A DNA stretch of 64,000 nt from assembly GCF_002078875.1 (NCBI RefSeq), contig NC_034438.1, forward strand, positions 19,995,700 to 20,059,699, written 5' to 3'. The stretch is from Numida meleagris. Its lineage: Eukaryota; Chordata; Aves; Galliformes; Numididae. Numbering within the stretch: position 1 is the first letter of the stretch; every line of letters starts with the position of its first letter. The notes beneath the pieces were generated by a model. That model searched no databases, was not told where the DNA came from, and saw only the letters and a program-made list of their open reading frames with translations. This document shows, piece by piece, positions 51,551 to 62,260 of this stretch. The translations under genes were made by a program, and so were the position numbers.

Positions 51551-52075
51551 CAGTGGTTTTATATGAATAAGCATAGGGAGGACATGAGGAAATGGGATGA
51601 CAAGCCTACCTTGACACTAGAAGACTGGGCATGAGAAATACAAGGAAAAATAATAGCCAAAAAGTGTTCTGCTAGAAAAATTACTGCTCCAGCTTCTGTA
51701 GGGTTGTTCTCTAGGCTCCCTACAGGGAGCAAAAGGGCTGATGTTACTTCTGACTTGAATGAAGAAACTTTTGCTTTGCATTTGACAGAATCAAGTGATG
51801 GATACTCTAATCAGGACTAGAGAGACTCTGCTTCTGTTACGCAGAGGAAAAAGACAACTGGCCTACTAGACTATATGAATCTGATGGCCTGGCACATCAG
51901 ACCCATAGGAGTACAAAAGTTGAGTGGACATCAGCATACAGTGTACCCTAATGCCATCAGCTTATCAAGGGGCAGAACACATCTGTATTTCTGGAGTGGC
52001 AAAAGCTATACCTATGGACATGATCAATAAGATAGCAACTATTTCCCCATCAGCTAACAAAAAAACACAAGCCTA
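51551..52075 (+). pseudogene. Probable ERVL protease-region remnant
   Basis: Between the gag and RT remnants. Frame pieces such as VDISIQCTLMPSAYQGAEHI (around 51920-51985) look like a retroviral aspartic-protease surround but lack a clean DSG/DTG catalytic triad. Stops and frameshifts are frequent. The stretch joins RT connection sequence at about 52076 with no RT active site in between. Confidence 0.4.
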
Positions 52076-52731
52076 GGCCTTGTGGGATTTTGGAGAATGC
52101 ATGTTCCAGGCTATAGTCAGCCTTTGACTCTGAATGGAGTAACTCAAAATAGGAACAATTTTGAGTGGGTTCCTGAGCAACAACAAGACTTTGAATAAAT
52201 TAAGCAGGACATTGCTCATGCTGTAGCCCTTCAGCCCATACATAAAGGAACAGATGTGCAAAATGTGCTTTACATTGCAGCTATGGAGCATGATCTTACT
52301 TGTAGCTTTTGGCAGAAATCTCCAGGGAAAACACAGGGTTCACCTCTGGGGTCCTGGGGCCAGAGATATTGAGGATCAGAAACCTACTATATCCTGATTG
52401 AAAAAGAGATATTAGCAGCATATTATGGGATTTGAAACACTTCAGAAGTTGTTGGTACAGATGCACAACTTCTCTTGGCACCACGACTACATGCGCTACA
52501 TTGGATGTTCAAAGAAAGAACCCACTCTACTTATCATGCCACAGATCCTAAGTGGAGTAAATCAGTAGTATTTGTTGTGCAGCTGTCTCAGGTGGAGAAA
52601 CCAAACTGACCAGGAACCCTACAAGAGAATGTGTACTGGGCAGAAGGCAGAAATTTTGGAGTATCACTTGAAGAGGTAACTTGTTCCCAGGAGGCACCAC
52701 TGTATGATGAATTATCAGAAGATGAAAAGCA
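52076..52731 (+). pseudogene. ERVL pol remnant: RT connection up to RNase H border
   Basis: About 218 codons can be read in one frame with four in-frame stops (52196, 52370, 52433 and 52607) and no frameshift. Visible blocks: GLVGFWRMHVPGYSQPL, WVPEQQQDFE, NVLYIAAMEHD, KEILAAYYGI and LLLAPRLHALHWMFKE, which are typical of the RT thumb/connection region of ERVL-class pol. The fingers and palm with the YxDD active site are missing. The frame ends with DELSEDEK, immediately before the RNase H, where a CR1 interrupts it. The next expected residues resume at 54697 beyond the CR1. Confidence 0.78.
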
Positions 52732-54696
52732 TAGGAAATCAAGCCAAGGAGGTGGGATGCAAGCATTGTTTGACGTGCAGGTCAAACTGAGCAAAACGGG
52801 ATGTGTACAGGCAGTAGAAGCAGGGATGTGTTGCCTGGGAAGAATACAGGGATGCCATGCAGATGTGCAGAGATGGGATCAGGAAAGCCAAGGCACACAT
52901 GGAACTGAACTTGGTGAGGTATATGAAAAATAACAAGGATGATTCTACAGGTATATTGGTCAGAGGAGATAGACAAAGGAGAATGTACCCCCTCTGATAA
53001 ATGAGAAGGGAGAACTAGCTACAACAGATATGGAGCAGGCTGAGATACTCAAGTTCTTAGCCTCAGCCTGCCTCAGTCAGGCTTCCCACAACTTTCACAT
53101 CCCTGAACATTTTGGTAGGTGTTGGAGTAGAAAAAATCCCTCCCATTACAAGCAAAGAGCAAGTTCAAGACTGCTTCATGAGACTGAAAATGTACAAGTC
53201 TAGGGGCCTGGATGACAGGAATCCCCAGGGTCCTCAAGAAACTGGCCAATGTGGTTGCTAAGCCACTGTCTATCATATTTGGAATGTCATGGATGTCAGG
53301 CCAAGTTCCTTGTGACTGGAGAAAGGGAAACATCACTCCTATTTGTAAGAAAGGGAGAAAGGAGGACCTAGGGAACTATAGGCCGATGAGCCTCATGTCT
53401 ATGCCTGGGAAGATGATGAAACAGACCCTCCTGGAAGATATATTAAGGCACATGCAAGACAAGGAGATGACCCATGACAACCTGCACAGCTTCACCCAGG
53501 GCAGATCATGCCTGACCAATCTGGTCACCTTCTGTAATGAAGTAGAAGCTTGGATTGGTGGACAAAAGAAGAGTAATGGATGCCAGCTACCTGGAATTCT
53601 GCAAAGCCTTTGACATGATCCCATACCACATAATTATCTCTAAATTGTAGAGAGTTGGATTTAAAGGGTGAACAAAGAACTGGTTGGATGATTACAGAAA
53701 AAGTGTTGTGGCCAATAGCTCTATGTTCAGTTGGAGGTCAGTGATGAATGGAGTACCCCAGGGGTCCATCTTGGAACCACTGTTCTTGAAAATCTTTATT
53801 AATAACAAAGACTATGATATTGAGTGCACCCTCAGAAAGTTTGCAGACAATCAAGCTCAGTGGTACAGCTGATAAAATAGAAGGAAGGGATGCCATCCAG
53901 AGAGACCAGGACAAGCTTGAGAAGTGGGCTTAGAAGAACATAATGAGGTTCAACAATGCCAAGTGCAAGGTGTTGCACCTGAGTCAAAACAATCCCAGAG
54001 CTGTGGCACAGTCTTGGAGAAGAACTCATTGAGAGCAGCCCTGTGGGGAATGACAGGGAGATCCTGGTGGATGAAAATCTGGACATGAGCCAGCGGCGTG
54101 AGCTTGCAGACCAGAAAGCCAACTATATCCTGGGCTGCATCAAAAGATGGGTGGCCAGCAGGGATAGGGAGGTGACTGTCCCTCTTTACTCTGCACTTAT
54201 GAGGCCCCATATGCAGTACTTCATCCAGGCCTGGGCCCCAAGCGTAAGAAATACATGGAGCTGTTGGAGCAGGTCCAGATGAGGGCCATGAAGATGATCA
54301 AACAAGTGGAGTTTTCCAAAGAAAGGAAGAGGGAGGAGTCCAGCTAAGAAGAGGACACTGCAGGGAGACAACATTGTGGCCTTCCAGCACATAAAATAAG
54401 CTTACAATCAGGAGAGAGACCAACATTTTACATGGTCTGATAGAACAAAGGGTAATGGTTTTCAGCTAAAAGAGGGGATATTTAGGTTAGATCTTTGGGG
54501 AAAATTTTTCACTCAGTGTGGTGAAGCACTGGCACAGGCTGACCAGAGAAGCCATCCCTGGAGGTGTTCAGAGACTGGTTGGATGGGTCCCTGGGCAGCC
54601 TGATCTAGTGGATGGCAGCCCTGCCCATGGCAGGGGATTAGAACTGGATGATCTTCAAGGTCCCTTCCAACCTAGCCCATTCTATGATTCTGTAAT
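52732..54696 (+). mobile_element. CR1 LINE inserted into the ERVL pol
   Basis: A 1.96-kb CR1 starting in the ORF2 linker ([21 protein letters not shown] in one frame near 52840) and running through the whole reverse transcriptase, C-terminal region and 3' UTR to a tail of ATTCTATG and ATTCTGTA. ERVL coding sequence stops at its left edge and resumes at its right edge, so this is an insertion into the provirus. Both junctions are clean to within a few bases; no clear target duplication is visible. Bounds are inferred from where the ERVL reading stops and restarts. Confidence 0.9.
52800..54310 (+). pseudogene. CR1 ORF2 reverse transcriptase and C-terminal region, multiply broken
   Basis: RT motifs appear in order: WRKGNITPICKKGRKEDLGNYRPMSL (in shorter readable pieces across 53212-53613), GRSCLTNLV, a FDMIPYH-type motif A remnant in another frame, GVPQGSILEPLFLKIF (motif B) within 53684-53872, and FADN followed by a frameshift at motif C (53839-53852). 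A later piece, 54043-54282, has LDMSQRRELADQKANYILGC and LMRPHMQYFIQAW. The catalytic Asp pair is lost and frameshifts are numerous, so the copy is dead. Confidence 0.92.
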
Positions 54697-54952
54697 TATG
54701 TTTTGTTCACTGATGGATCTTACTGTATTATAGGAAAACATCTTGTCCATCAGAGTGAAACAACCACAGCCACAGAAACAAGCAGAGGTAATTACATTTC
54801 TGTCAGTAGGACTTCCTTGAAGTTGTACTTTATGGGAATTCTTTTTGTCTCCACAGGTGATAGGTTTCATTAAAAAGGGTCAATGAAGTGGGTTATGTGG
54901 AACATATAAATTCAGTTCTGATTTCATTTATCTTATTTATTTACTATTATTG
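54697..54952 (+). pseudogene. ERVL RNase H start, resumed after the CR1
   Basis: Directly after the CR1 tail the reading YVLFTDGSYCIIGKH appears (54697 onward), with the RNase H catalytic-Asp block TDGS at 54709-54720. This continues the pol reading that stopped at DELSEDEK near 52731. The frame stays open to a stop near 54871 but loses family resemblance after about 20 codons. The rest of RNase H, the integrase and a 3' LTR were not found; another CR1 begins at 54953. Confidence 0.72.
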
Positions 54953-55945
54953 CTTCACCACGGGCAGATCTTGCCTGACCAATCTGGTGGCCTTCTATGA
55001 TGGAGTGACAGCATTGGTGGATGGGAGAAGGGCAATGGATGTCCTCTACCTGGACTTCTCCAAAGCATTTGACAGAGTCCCTCACCACATCCTTCTCTCT
55101 AAATTGGAGAGGTATGGATTTGAAGGATGGACTGTTCAGTGGGTTAAGAACTGGTTGGCTGGTCGCAGCCAAAGGGTTGCGATTAGTGGTTCTATGTCAG
55201 GGTGGAGACCGGTCACAAGTGGTGTCCCCTAAGGCTCAGTCTTGGGACCAGTGCTCTTCAACATCTTTATTAATGCCAGAGACAGTGGAATTGAGTGCAC
55301 CCTCAGCAAGTCTGCAGATGACACCAAGCTGAGCAGTGCAGTCGATACATTGGAAGCCATCCAGAGGGACCTGGACAGGCTAGAGAAATGGGCCCACGAG
55401 AACCTAAGGAGGTTCAGCAAGGCCAAGTGCAGGGTGCTGCACTTGGGCCAGGGCAATCCCAGGTATTTATACAAACTGGGGGAAGAAATCCTCGAGAGCA
55501 GCCCTGCAGAGAAGAACTTGGGTTCCTGATGGACGAGAAGTTGGACATGAGCCAGCAGTGTGCGCTGGCAGCCTGGAAGGCCAACTATGTTCCGGGCTGC
55601 ATTAAAAGAGGAGTGTCCAGCAGGGAGAGGGAGGTGGTGGTCCCCCTCTACTCAGCTCTTGTGAGGCCCCATCTGCAGTACTGCATCCAAGCCTGGGGCC
55701 CCCAGCACAAGAAAGATGTGGAGCTCTTGGAATGAGTTCAGAGGAGAGTGACCAAGATGATCAAAGGGCTGGAGCACCTCTCCTATGAGGAAAGGTTGAG
55801 GGAACTGGGCTTATTTAGTTTGGAGAAGAGAAGGCTCTGGGGAGACCTCATTGTGGCCTTCCAATACTTGAAGGGAGCGTATAAACAGGAAGGGGAACAA
55901 TTGTTCACGAGCGTGGATAGCGACAGGACAAGGGAATGGTTTTAA
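54953..55945 (+). pseudogene. CR1 ORF2 RT and C-terminal region, one stop and few frameshifts
   Basis: The 54888-55232 frame gives RT motif A with its catalytic Asp (LYLDFSKAF) and ends at an in-frame TAA at 55230-55232, where the family has Gln in the VPQG motif B; the change is one C-to-T step. The frame 55242-55529 follows with SADDTKL (55311-55322). Both catalytic Asp of motif C are kept but the preceding Phe is Ser. A frameshift near 55510 leads into 55388-55735 and then 55748-55945. This is a better-preserved RT than the copies at 32.5 and 53 kb, but it is not functional and lacks the endonuclease. Confidence 0.92.
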
Positions 55946-56134
55946 ACTGAGACACAGGAGGTTTAGGTTAGATATTAGGAGGAAGTTTTTCACACAGAGG
56001 GTGATGATGTCCCTGGAGACATTCAAAGCCAGGCTGGACGTGGTTCTGGGCAGCGTGGTCTAGTGGTTGGCGACCCTGCACTCAGCAGGGGGGTTGAGAC
56101 TAGATGATCTTTGAGGACTTTTTAATCCCAGGCC

Positions 56135-56206
56135 ATTCTATGATTCTATGATTCTATGATTCTATGATTCTGTGATTCTATGATTCTATGATTCTATGAT
56201 TCTATG
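56135..56206 (+). repeat. Nine tandem ATTCTATG units (CR1 tail)
   Basis: Nine head-to-tail 8-mers; eight are identical and the fifth reads ATTCTGTG. Other CR1 copies in this window end in two or three units. The CR1 tail repeat is thought to be used in priming reverse transcription; here it has expanded like a microsatellite. Confidence 0.97.
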
Positions 56207-56213
56207 ATCCTCT

Positions 56214-57450
56214 CTTTTTAATACCATTGGGCAATTACAATCTTTGTTTTACTCTATGAACCTGAAATGTCAGAGCAGCACAAGCAAGAGAATTTTGAAG
56301 TGTCCATTACAAGAAACTTCAGCATTTCATTTTTGCAGTTAGGTCAAAATCCTAAAGAACTGTACAAAACACAAAACTCATCTTACTTTCTTCCTAAAAA
56401 TACTTTCTTCTAAATGTTTTGCAAAATAAAGATTCTGTATTGGGGAAAAAAAAAAAAAGCATTTTGATTGCAAAGTTATTATGGAAAGCTTTTGATCAAC
56501 TGTAGCATGCTACACTTACTAGAGAATATAGTCACTGGGTATTAATTACCATTATAACTCCAGTCCAAGCTATCTGCTGTTTTGCTTTATTGTACCATGG
56601 CTTTCCAATTAAATTCTTCTATTCCTCCACCCACATAATTTTTGTCTTGGTAGCTCCATTTAAAATGAATGGGGATATTTTCCGTTAAAGCTACAGCATT
56701 CAAGAATGCAAATAAACCTGGTTTTGACAACCAGGCTTTTCAGCATGCTTTGGACATGAAAATACCTCCTCACGATCAGAGTCAACAACCAGAGCTGGAG
56801 AAAATCACTTCAACTATTTCTGGTTTCCTCTCTTAGTAGAATCTGTTGAGATCTCAAAGCCAGTATGAGTTTGGGAAGTTGATTTTCCAGTTAAATGAAC
56901 AGTAAATTACCTTGAATACAAAGTCCACTGAAAAGTCAAAGATGTCTATTGCTCTTAGGGAATAAAATTATACCAGTTAACTATCACAGCTAAGCATAAG
57001 GTTAGTAACAAGTAATAAAATTTGAGGCTGATTTTAACTGGTCTGTTGCCAGGATGAAGGCTTTGTGTGCTGCAGCTTTTCCAGGAGATAATCTACTGCC
57101 ATGGTGGGCCACTGGGGAAAGAGGATTCCTAATCCTGAGGCCTCATTTTAAGAACTGCTGACAAGTTGGTTGTACTGGCTCAATAGCTGTACCAAGGAGA
57201 AAAAAAAACCACAATTCAATACAGGACTAGTCCAGGAAATGTCTAGATATAGCTGAACCTATGCGGAGCAAACTCATTCAAAACAAGCAGTTTTTTCTAT
57301 TATTTTTGATCTGGCACAGCCAATGAGAATGGCATAGCATGATAATGCATAGTAAGTAAATCTAAAGACTTTTTTTTTCATATTACTATTATATTATATT
57401 AACAAAATTCATGAATGGTCTCTAGAGAGGAGGAATTCCTCACAGCTTAT
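56214..57450. other. Unclassified non-coding stretch
   Basis: AT-rich DNA between two CR1 copies. I looked for ERVL integrase or LTR sequence here and saw none. Confidence 0.5.
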
Positions 57451-58238
57451 GTAGAGTGATCAAGGGTAGGGCCAAATGTTGGGTCGTGCACTTTGGTTAC
57501 AACAACCCCAGACAACCCTACAGGCTTGGGGAGGAGTGGCTGGAAAGCTGCCTGACAGAAAGGGACGTTGGTGTGCTGATGGACAGTCAGCTGAATATGA
57601 GCCAGCAGTGTGCCCAGGTGGCCAAGAAGGCCAATGGCATCCTGGCTTGGATCAGGAACGGTGTGGTGAGCAGGACTAGGGAAGTCATCCTGCCCCTGTA
57701 CTCGGCATTGGTGAGGCCCCACTTTGAGTACTGTGTTCAGTTTTGGGCACCTCAATACAGAAAGGACATTGAGGTGCTGGAGCAAGTCCAAAGAAGGGCA
57801 ACAAGGCTTGTGAAGGGCTTTGAGAATACACCCTACGAGGAAAGACTAAAGGAACTTGAGCTGTTTTGTCTGGCGAAGAAGAGGCTGAGGGGAGACCATA
57901 TTGCTCTCCTCAAATACCTGAAAGGTGATTGCAGTGAGAGCGGGGTTGGTCTCTTCTCACTTGTGACAGGTGACAGGACAAGGGGAAATGGCCTCAAGTT
58001 GTGCCAGGGGGGGTTTAGGTTGGATGTCAGGAAAAACTTCTTTACAGAAAGGGTTGTTAAGCACTGGAACAGGCTCCCCAGGGAGGTGGTTGAGTCACCG
58101 TCCCCTGATGTGATGCTCAAGGACATGATTTAGCAGTGGGTTGTTAGAGTTAGAGTAGTATGGTTAGGATGAGGTTGGACTTGATGATCTTGAAGGTCTT
58201 TTCCAACCTGAGCAATTCTATGATTCTATTATTCTAAG
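57451..58238 (+). mobile_element. CR1 LINE 3' part with intact C-terminal frame
   Basis: A 5'-truncated CR1 of about 790 bp, beginning just after the RT catalytic domain. It ends in ATTCTATG, ATTCTATT and ATTCTA. Few lesions are visible, suggesting a comparatively recent insertion next to copies that are more decayed. Confidence 0.95.
57456..58133 (+). pseudogene. CR1 ORF2 C-terminal region, 225 uninterrupted codons
   Basis: An uninterrupted frame from the 5' truncation point to the natural ORF2 stop. Blocks in order: [108 protein letters not shown], and [14 protein letters not shown] before the stop. It lacks the endonuclease and RT, so it has no enzymatic activity. The ATG used is incidental. 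The role of this C-terminal region is not well defined. Confidence 0.93.
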
Positions 58239-61200
58239 GTTAGGGTTTAAAGATGCTCTCTTTGAAGCACTGAGGACATGTAAAGTGAACATAAAATCTT
58301 CAAACATCCAATTAGCCGTTGTTCATTTAAATTGCTCTGGTAATAAAATTTTAGAGGGAAAAATCTATGATGATGATTAGGACAGTTTGAACTACTCAGA
58401 CTTATGTGTTATTCAGTTGTGCCATTTTTCATGTTTGGGTTATATTTGAAGCTGAGATAGTACAATAGATGTGCATACTATATAGATATAATAAGCTTAG
58501 AAGTTTGAATTCTGGGAAAATAAAGTTGGAAATCTGTCAAGATATTCTCCATATCCAAGAAAAAGACAGAATTCAGCTGATTCAATAAATCAGGCTCAGG
58601 AAATGTAATCCTCTCTGCAGTATCTTTTTGTATGTTTATTCTGTAGCTATTTTCCACTCTACTGCTCTATCTCACATTTTGTATCAAAAGTTTCCATATT
58701 TATGTGGGGAATGCTGGAGATCTGTAGTGGAAAAGGAGAGCATGTTTTTACATGGCTTATGTGTGATTCAGACTTCTTTTTCTAATGCTCATTACCCATT
58801 TGAGTAAAAATTGGAGTGTTCAATATTAGAATCTAAATATTTGTTATATTTATGATATAACAATGTGGAATACCTCACTCTTTATTAACAGGAAATTAAT
58901 AAAAAATTGAGCATAGAAATTGGTACCTTTCAGTAGACTTGGAAAGGTAGCTAATGGGAAAAAAAAATTAACATTTGAATTATAATATGATACTAGGGGA
59001 TCTTAGAAAAGCACATGCCAAAAACTGGCCCTGTTCTTCACTGTAAAGCTGCGTTCACAGTGTTCACTACTCCTGTTCTTTGCTTAGTTTTAGACCCTAA
59101 AATCTTTTGTTTGTTCTCACCTCTCAGACACACTCTGAAAGATCAGAGAATGTTACTGAATATTTTCCAAGGTATGTATTCAGGGGGAAGACAAACTGGA
59201 ATAAACTTTTCCTTTTCTGAAGAACACTTGTCCTTTTTCTTGATCTGTAAAGGACAAAACAAACAAACAAAAGAAGTCTTTTGAATCTCAGAGCTTTGAA
59301 ACTTTCTTTTTTTTTTTTTTTGCAATTCCATGCATATTTATGAATATCATATGACCTGTTCAGGTTTTAAAGTGTTTTAGAGCAACTCGTAGTTAAAGAA
59401 AAAGATTATATCTAAAACCTCAAGTACATACATCGTAACAGTGAAAAATGAGATTAAAGATACTATTTTGGTCTCTAATCTCACCTTCCTCACTTTCAAG
59501 CCAAAATGGTATCAGCTTCATTTTTTGTGTAGCTGCCTCACCAAAGCAGCAGCCCTTTTGTGCTCATATTTTAAATAGTCATCAGACTATTTTCATTAAA
59601 TTTGTCAAACAGTAAAAATGTGGGAATAAAAATTGAGGCATACTTGCCATAACAGTAAAAGTTTTTGCTTTAAATAATTGCTGCTTTCTTGTGACTCACA
59701 TTTGAGACAGACGGCGAGAGGAACTCTATTCTATCTTTTCCTTCTCAGAGAAATTAATTTAAAAAACAATAGTAGTCTTGCTAACTCACAAATCAGTATC
59801 AGCAGTAACCTGGAGTTAACACCAGCTAGCAGCTGGGAATTGCTTCTTGCTCCAGTTCTGGAGGAGTGCCTGTGTCCTGCTTCTCCAGCCACACTCTGAG
59901 GAGCTGGATGGGCTCCAGGGCAAGTTGCCTGCAGCTGGTATGTAGTGTCCCATCAAACAGTTTCACTTGCTTTTTACTACTTTTATAGGTTGTGGTTTTC
60001 TTTCCAATTGCCATAAAAGAGAGTCATCAAGATATGTTAATGCTGGTTTAAAAACATATGTGTTGTAAATAACTCAATTTTAAAACAAGTGGAAAGCACA
60101 GTTTTGTTTGCAGCTGTTCTGTTACTTGTGAGGACCTCCAAAAAGGAAACTATTAAGTGTGGCTGTGTAGGTATAGCTCACACTGGCACATCTTTGCACT
60201 TAGGGATAGGGGATGAGCTGACCACAGGTGTTTTTTTTTCCATGGATCCACCTGGTTCTGCCAGAAGAGTACTGCAGAGGATTGGTCTATAATGTCTGTT
60301 ATGGACAGATTCTCTGCACAGGTTGCAGGTCTTTACTTATCTCAGAGAACCAGAGTGCATACTGTATTGCAAACTATACCATCCATACCAATGTCTGGTA
60401 TTAAGTCTGAATAAATGTTAATCTCATATCTGAAGTCCACATCCACAAAATAAACAGTTATGACTATGAGGCCAGTACATTACAAAATTTAACAATCCCA
60501 GTTCTTACTGCCGTGAATGTCAAGTACATGCTTAGTACAGCATTAATTCCTTCTACATTTCTTTGCTATACTTCCTCAGTTATTTACCTAATTTTCAAAA
60601 TAAACTCTAGCAATCAGTTATTATCTGTAGTACTGTGACTGTACAATAAGGCATGATGGATTGTATCACGCATTGTGAAAAAAGATCATAAAAAATGCAG
60701 AGATGTAACACAAAATGCTGTTAAGCCAATGAAGTGGTAGAAGCCAGATTTCAGCTCATTAGTGATGACCATCACTGTCCCACAGTAATCTACCAGCAGT
60801 TGGTGATATAGGGCAAATTTGTGTACATTACTGTAAAATAAATGAAAGTTCTGTCTAACAGCATTCCTTGATTAGTAGCTGAGAAGTGGATTTGATGCAT
60901 GGTTGCAAACTGAACGTCCTTCTTCCAAGAGAAGCGTTTAATGTCTGTAATACACCACCATTTGGTGTAAATTCCTTGTTTTTCTTGTGCTGAGACATAA
61001 AAGGATCTGCTACAGTGTTACCTCATACTGTGCCTGGCATCTGCTGCAGACTGTATTAGTTTTATTCTATACAGCAATAAACTTAAGCTGAGTCAAAGAC
61101 AGAAGCTCCTCATTTCACATGAAACAAGCTGAGCAGATGACTTTAAGCCCAGCTTCTGGCATCTTTTTTTAAGCCATCCTGGTGCTGTGCTTGCTTTGCA

Positions 61201-61760
61201 CTGCTTACCTCATTTCCTTCTTCTCCCACCTCCCACTGATATCATTGTCCCAGAAAATAGAGGAATGGCTCTTTTCCAGGTAGTGTCAGATGGAGAGTTA
61301 ATAATGTGAATCAAAAAGTGATTGCGGCCAAGACCTTTTTTCAAGAAATTAATTATGTCAAACTCCTCCTGCTAAGAAAGGCCTGAGAATCAGTCTTGCC
61401 AGTCACCTTGGGTCTCTAACACAGCTGTTGTTTACCCCAGATGCTTAGTTGTGAACCATAATACTTTGTGGATCAGCTGAACATGTGGTGAAGTTAAGCC
61501 ACGTGTCAGCACAATCATTGAATGAGGGACACTGATACCTCCCATGCTGAAAACTTCACTCCTATTTCTCACTCCTTTATAATCCTTGCTTTGCTTGTAG
61601 GTCAATCACCAAAACTTTAAAATCAGTTTAAGAATACTAAAATATTGCAAAAGACAAGGAGAATTTCTAATATGTTGGCTTGGAGCTCAGAGGTTCTTCT
61701 GGGTAATCATGGGGGACAGTTCTGAGAAAAGTTAGCAAGAAATCAGTTTTGAAGTAAGAA
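58239..61760. other. Unclassified non-coding stretch
   Basis: AT-rich DNA with a T-rich run at about 59307-59321. Open frames up to 89 codons show no family. No transposon was recognised. Confidence 0.5.
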
Positions 61761-62260
61761 AATCATAGAATCATAGAATCACCAAGGTTAGAAAAGACCT
61801 CCAAGATCATCCAGTCCAACTGTCCACCTACCACCAACATTTCCCCACTACACCATTTCCCTTAGTACCACATCTAAATGTTTCTTGAACACCTCCAGGG
61901 ATGGTGACTCAACCACCTCCCTGGGCAAACTGTTCCAGTGCCTGACCACTCTTTCAGAAATTAAATTTTCCTGAACATCCAACCTGAACCTCCCCTGGCG
62001 CAACCTGAGGCATTCCCTCTAGTTCTAGTGCTAGTTACACAGGAGAAGAGGCTGACTCCCACCTCGCCACAATTTTCTTTCAGGTTGTTGTAGAGAGGAA
62101 TAAGGTCTCCCCTGAGTCTCTGCTCCTCCAGATTAAACAATCCCAGTTCCCCCATCTGCTCCTCATAAGTCTTGTGCTCCAGACTCCTCACTAGCTTCAC
62201 TGCCCTTCTCTGGACATGCTCCACAGCCTCAATGTCTTTCTTGTAGTGAGAGGCCCAAAT
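61761..62260 (-). mobile_element. CR1 LINE 3' part, reverse
   Basis: It starts with the reversed tail (AATCATAGAATCATAGAATC) and runs through the reversed 3' UTR into the ORF2 C-terminal region. The minus frame 61961-62320 reads [35 protein letters not shown] and [16 protein letters not shown]. It is truncated near 62260 within the [16 protein letters not shown] segment. About 500 bp. It closely follows the layout of the 57.5-kb copy. Confidence 0.94.

Larger units (their letters stand above)
54953..56213 (+). mobile_element. CR1 LINE, RT to 3' end, with expanded tail repeat
   Basis: A 1.26-kb 5'-truncated CR1 starting at GRSCLTNLV in the RT. It runs through motif A ([13 protein letters not shown]), motif B and motif C, the C-terminal region ([54 protein letters not shown]) and the 3' UTR. 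It ends in nine tandem ATTCTATG units at 56135-56206. It lies about 250 bp after the previous CR1, in the same orientation. Confidence 0.95.
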
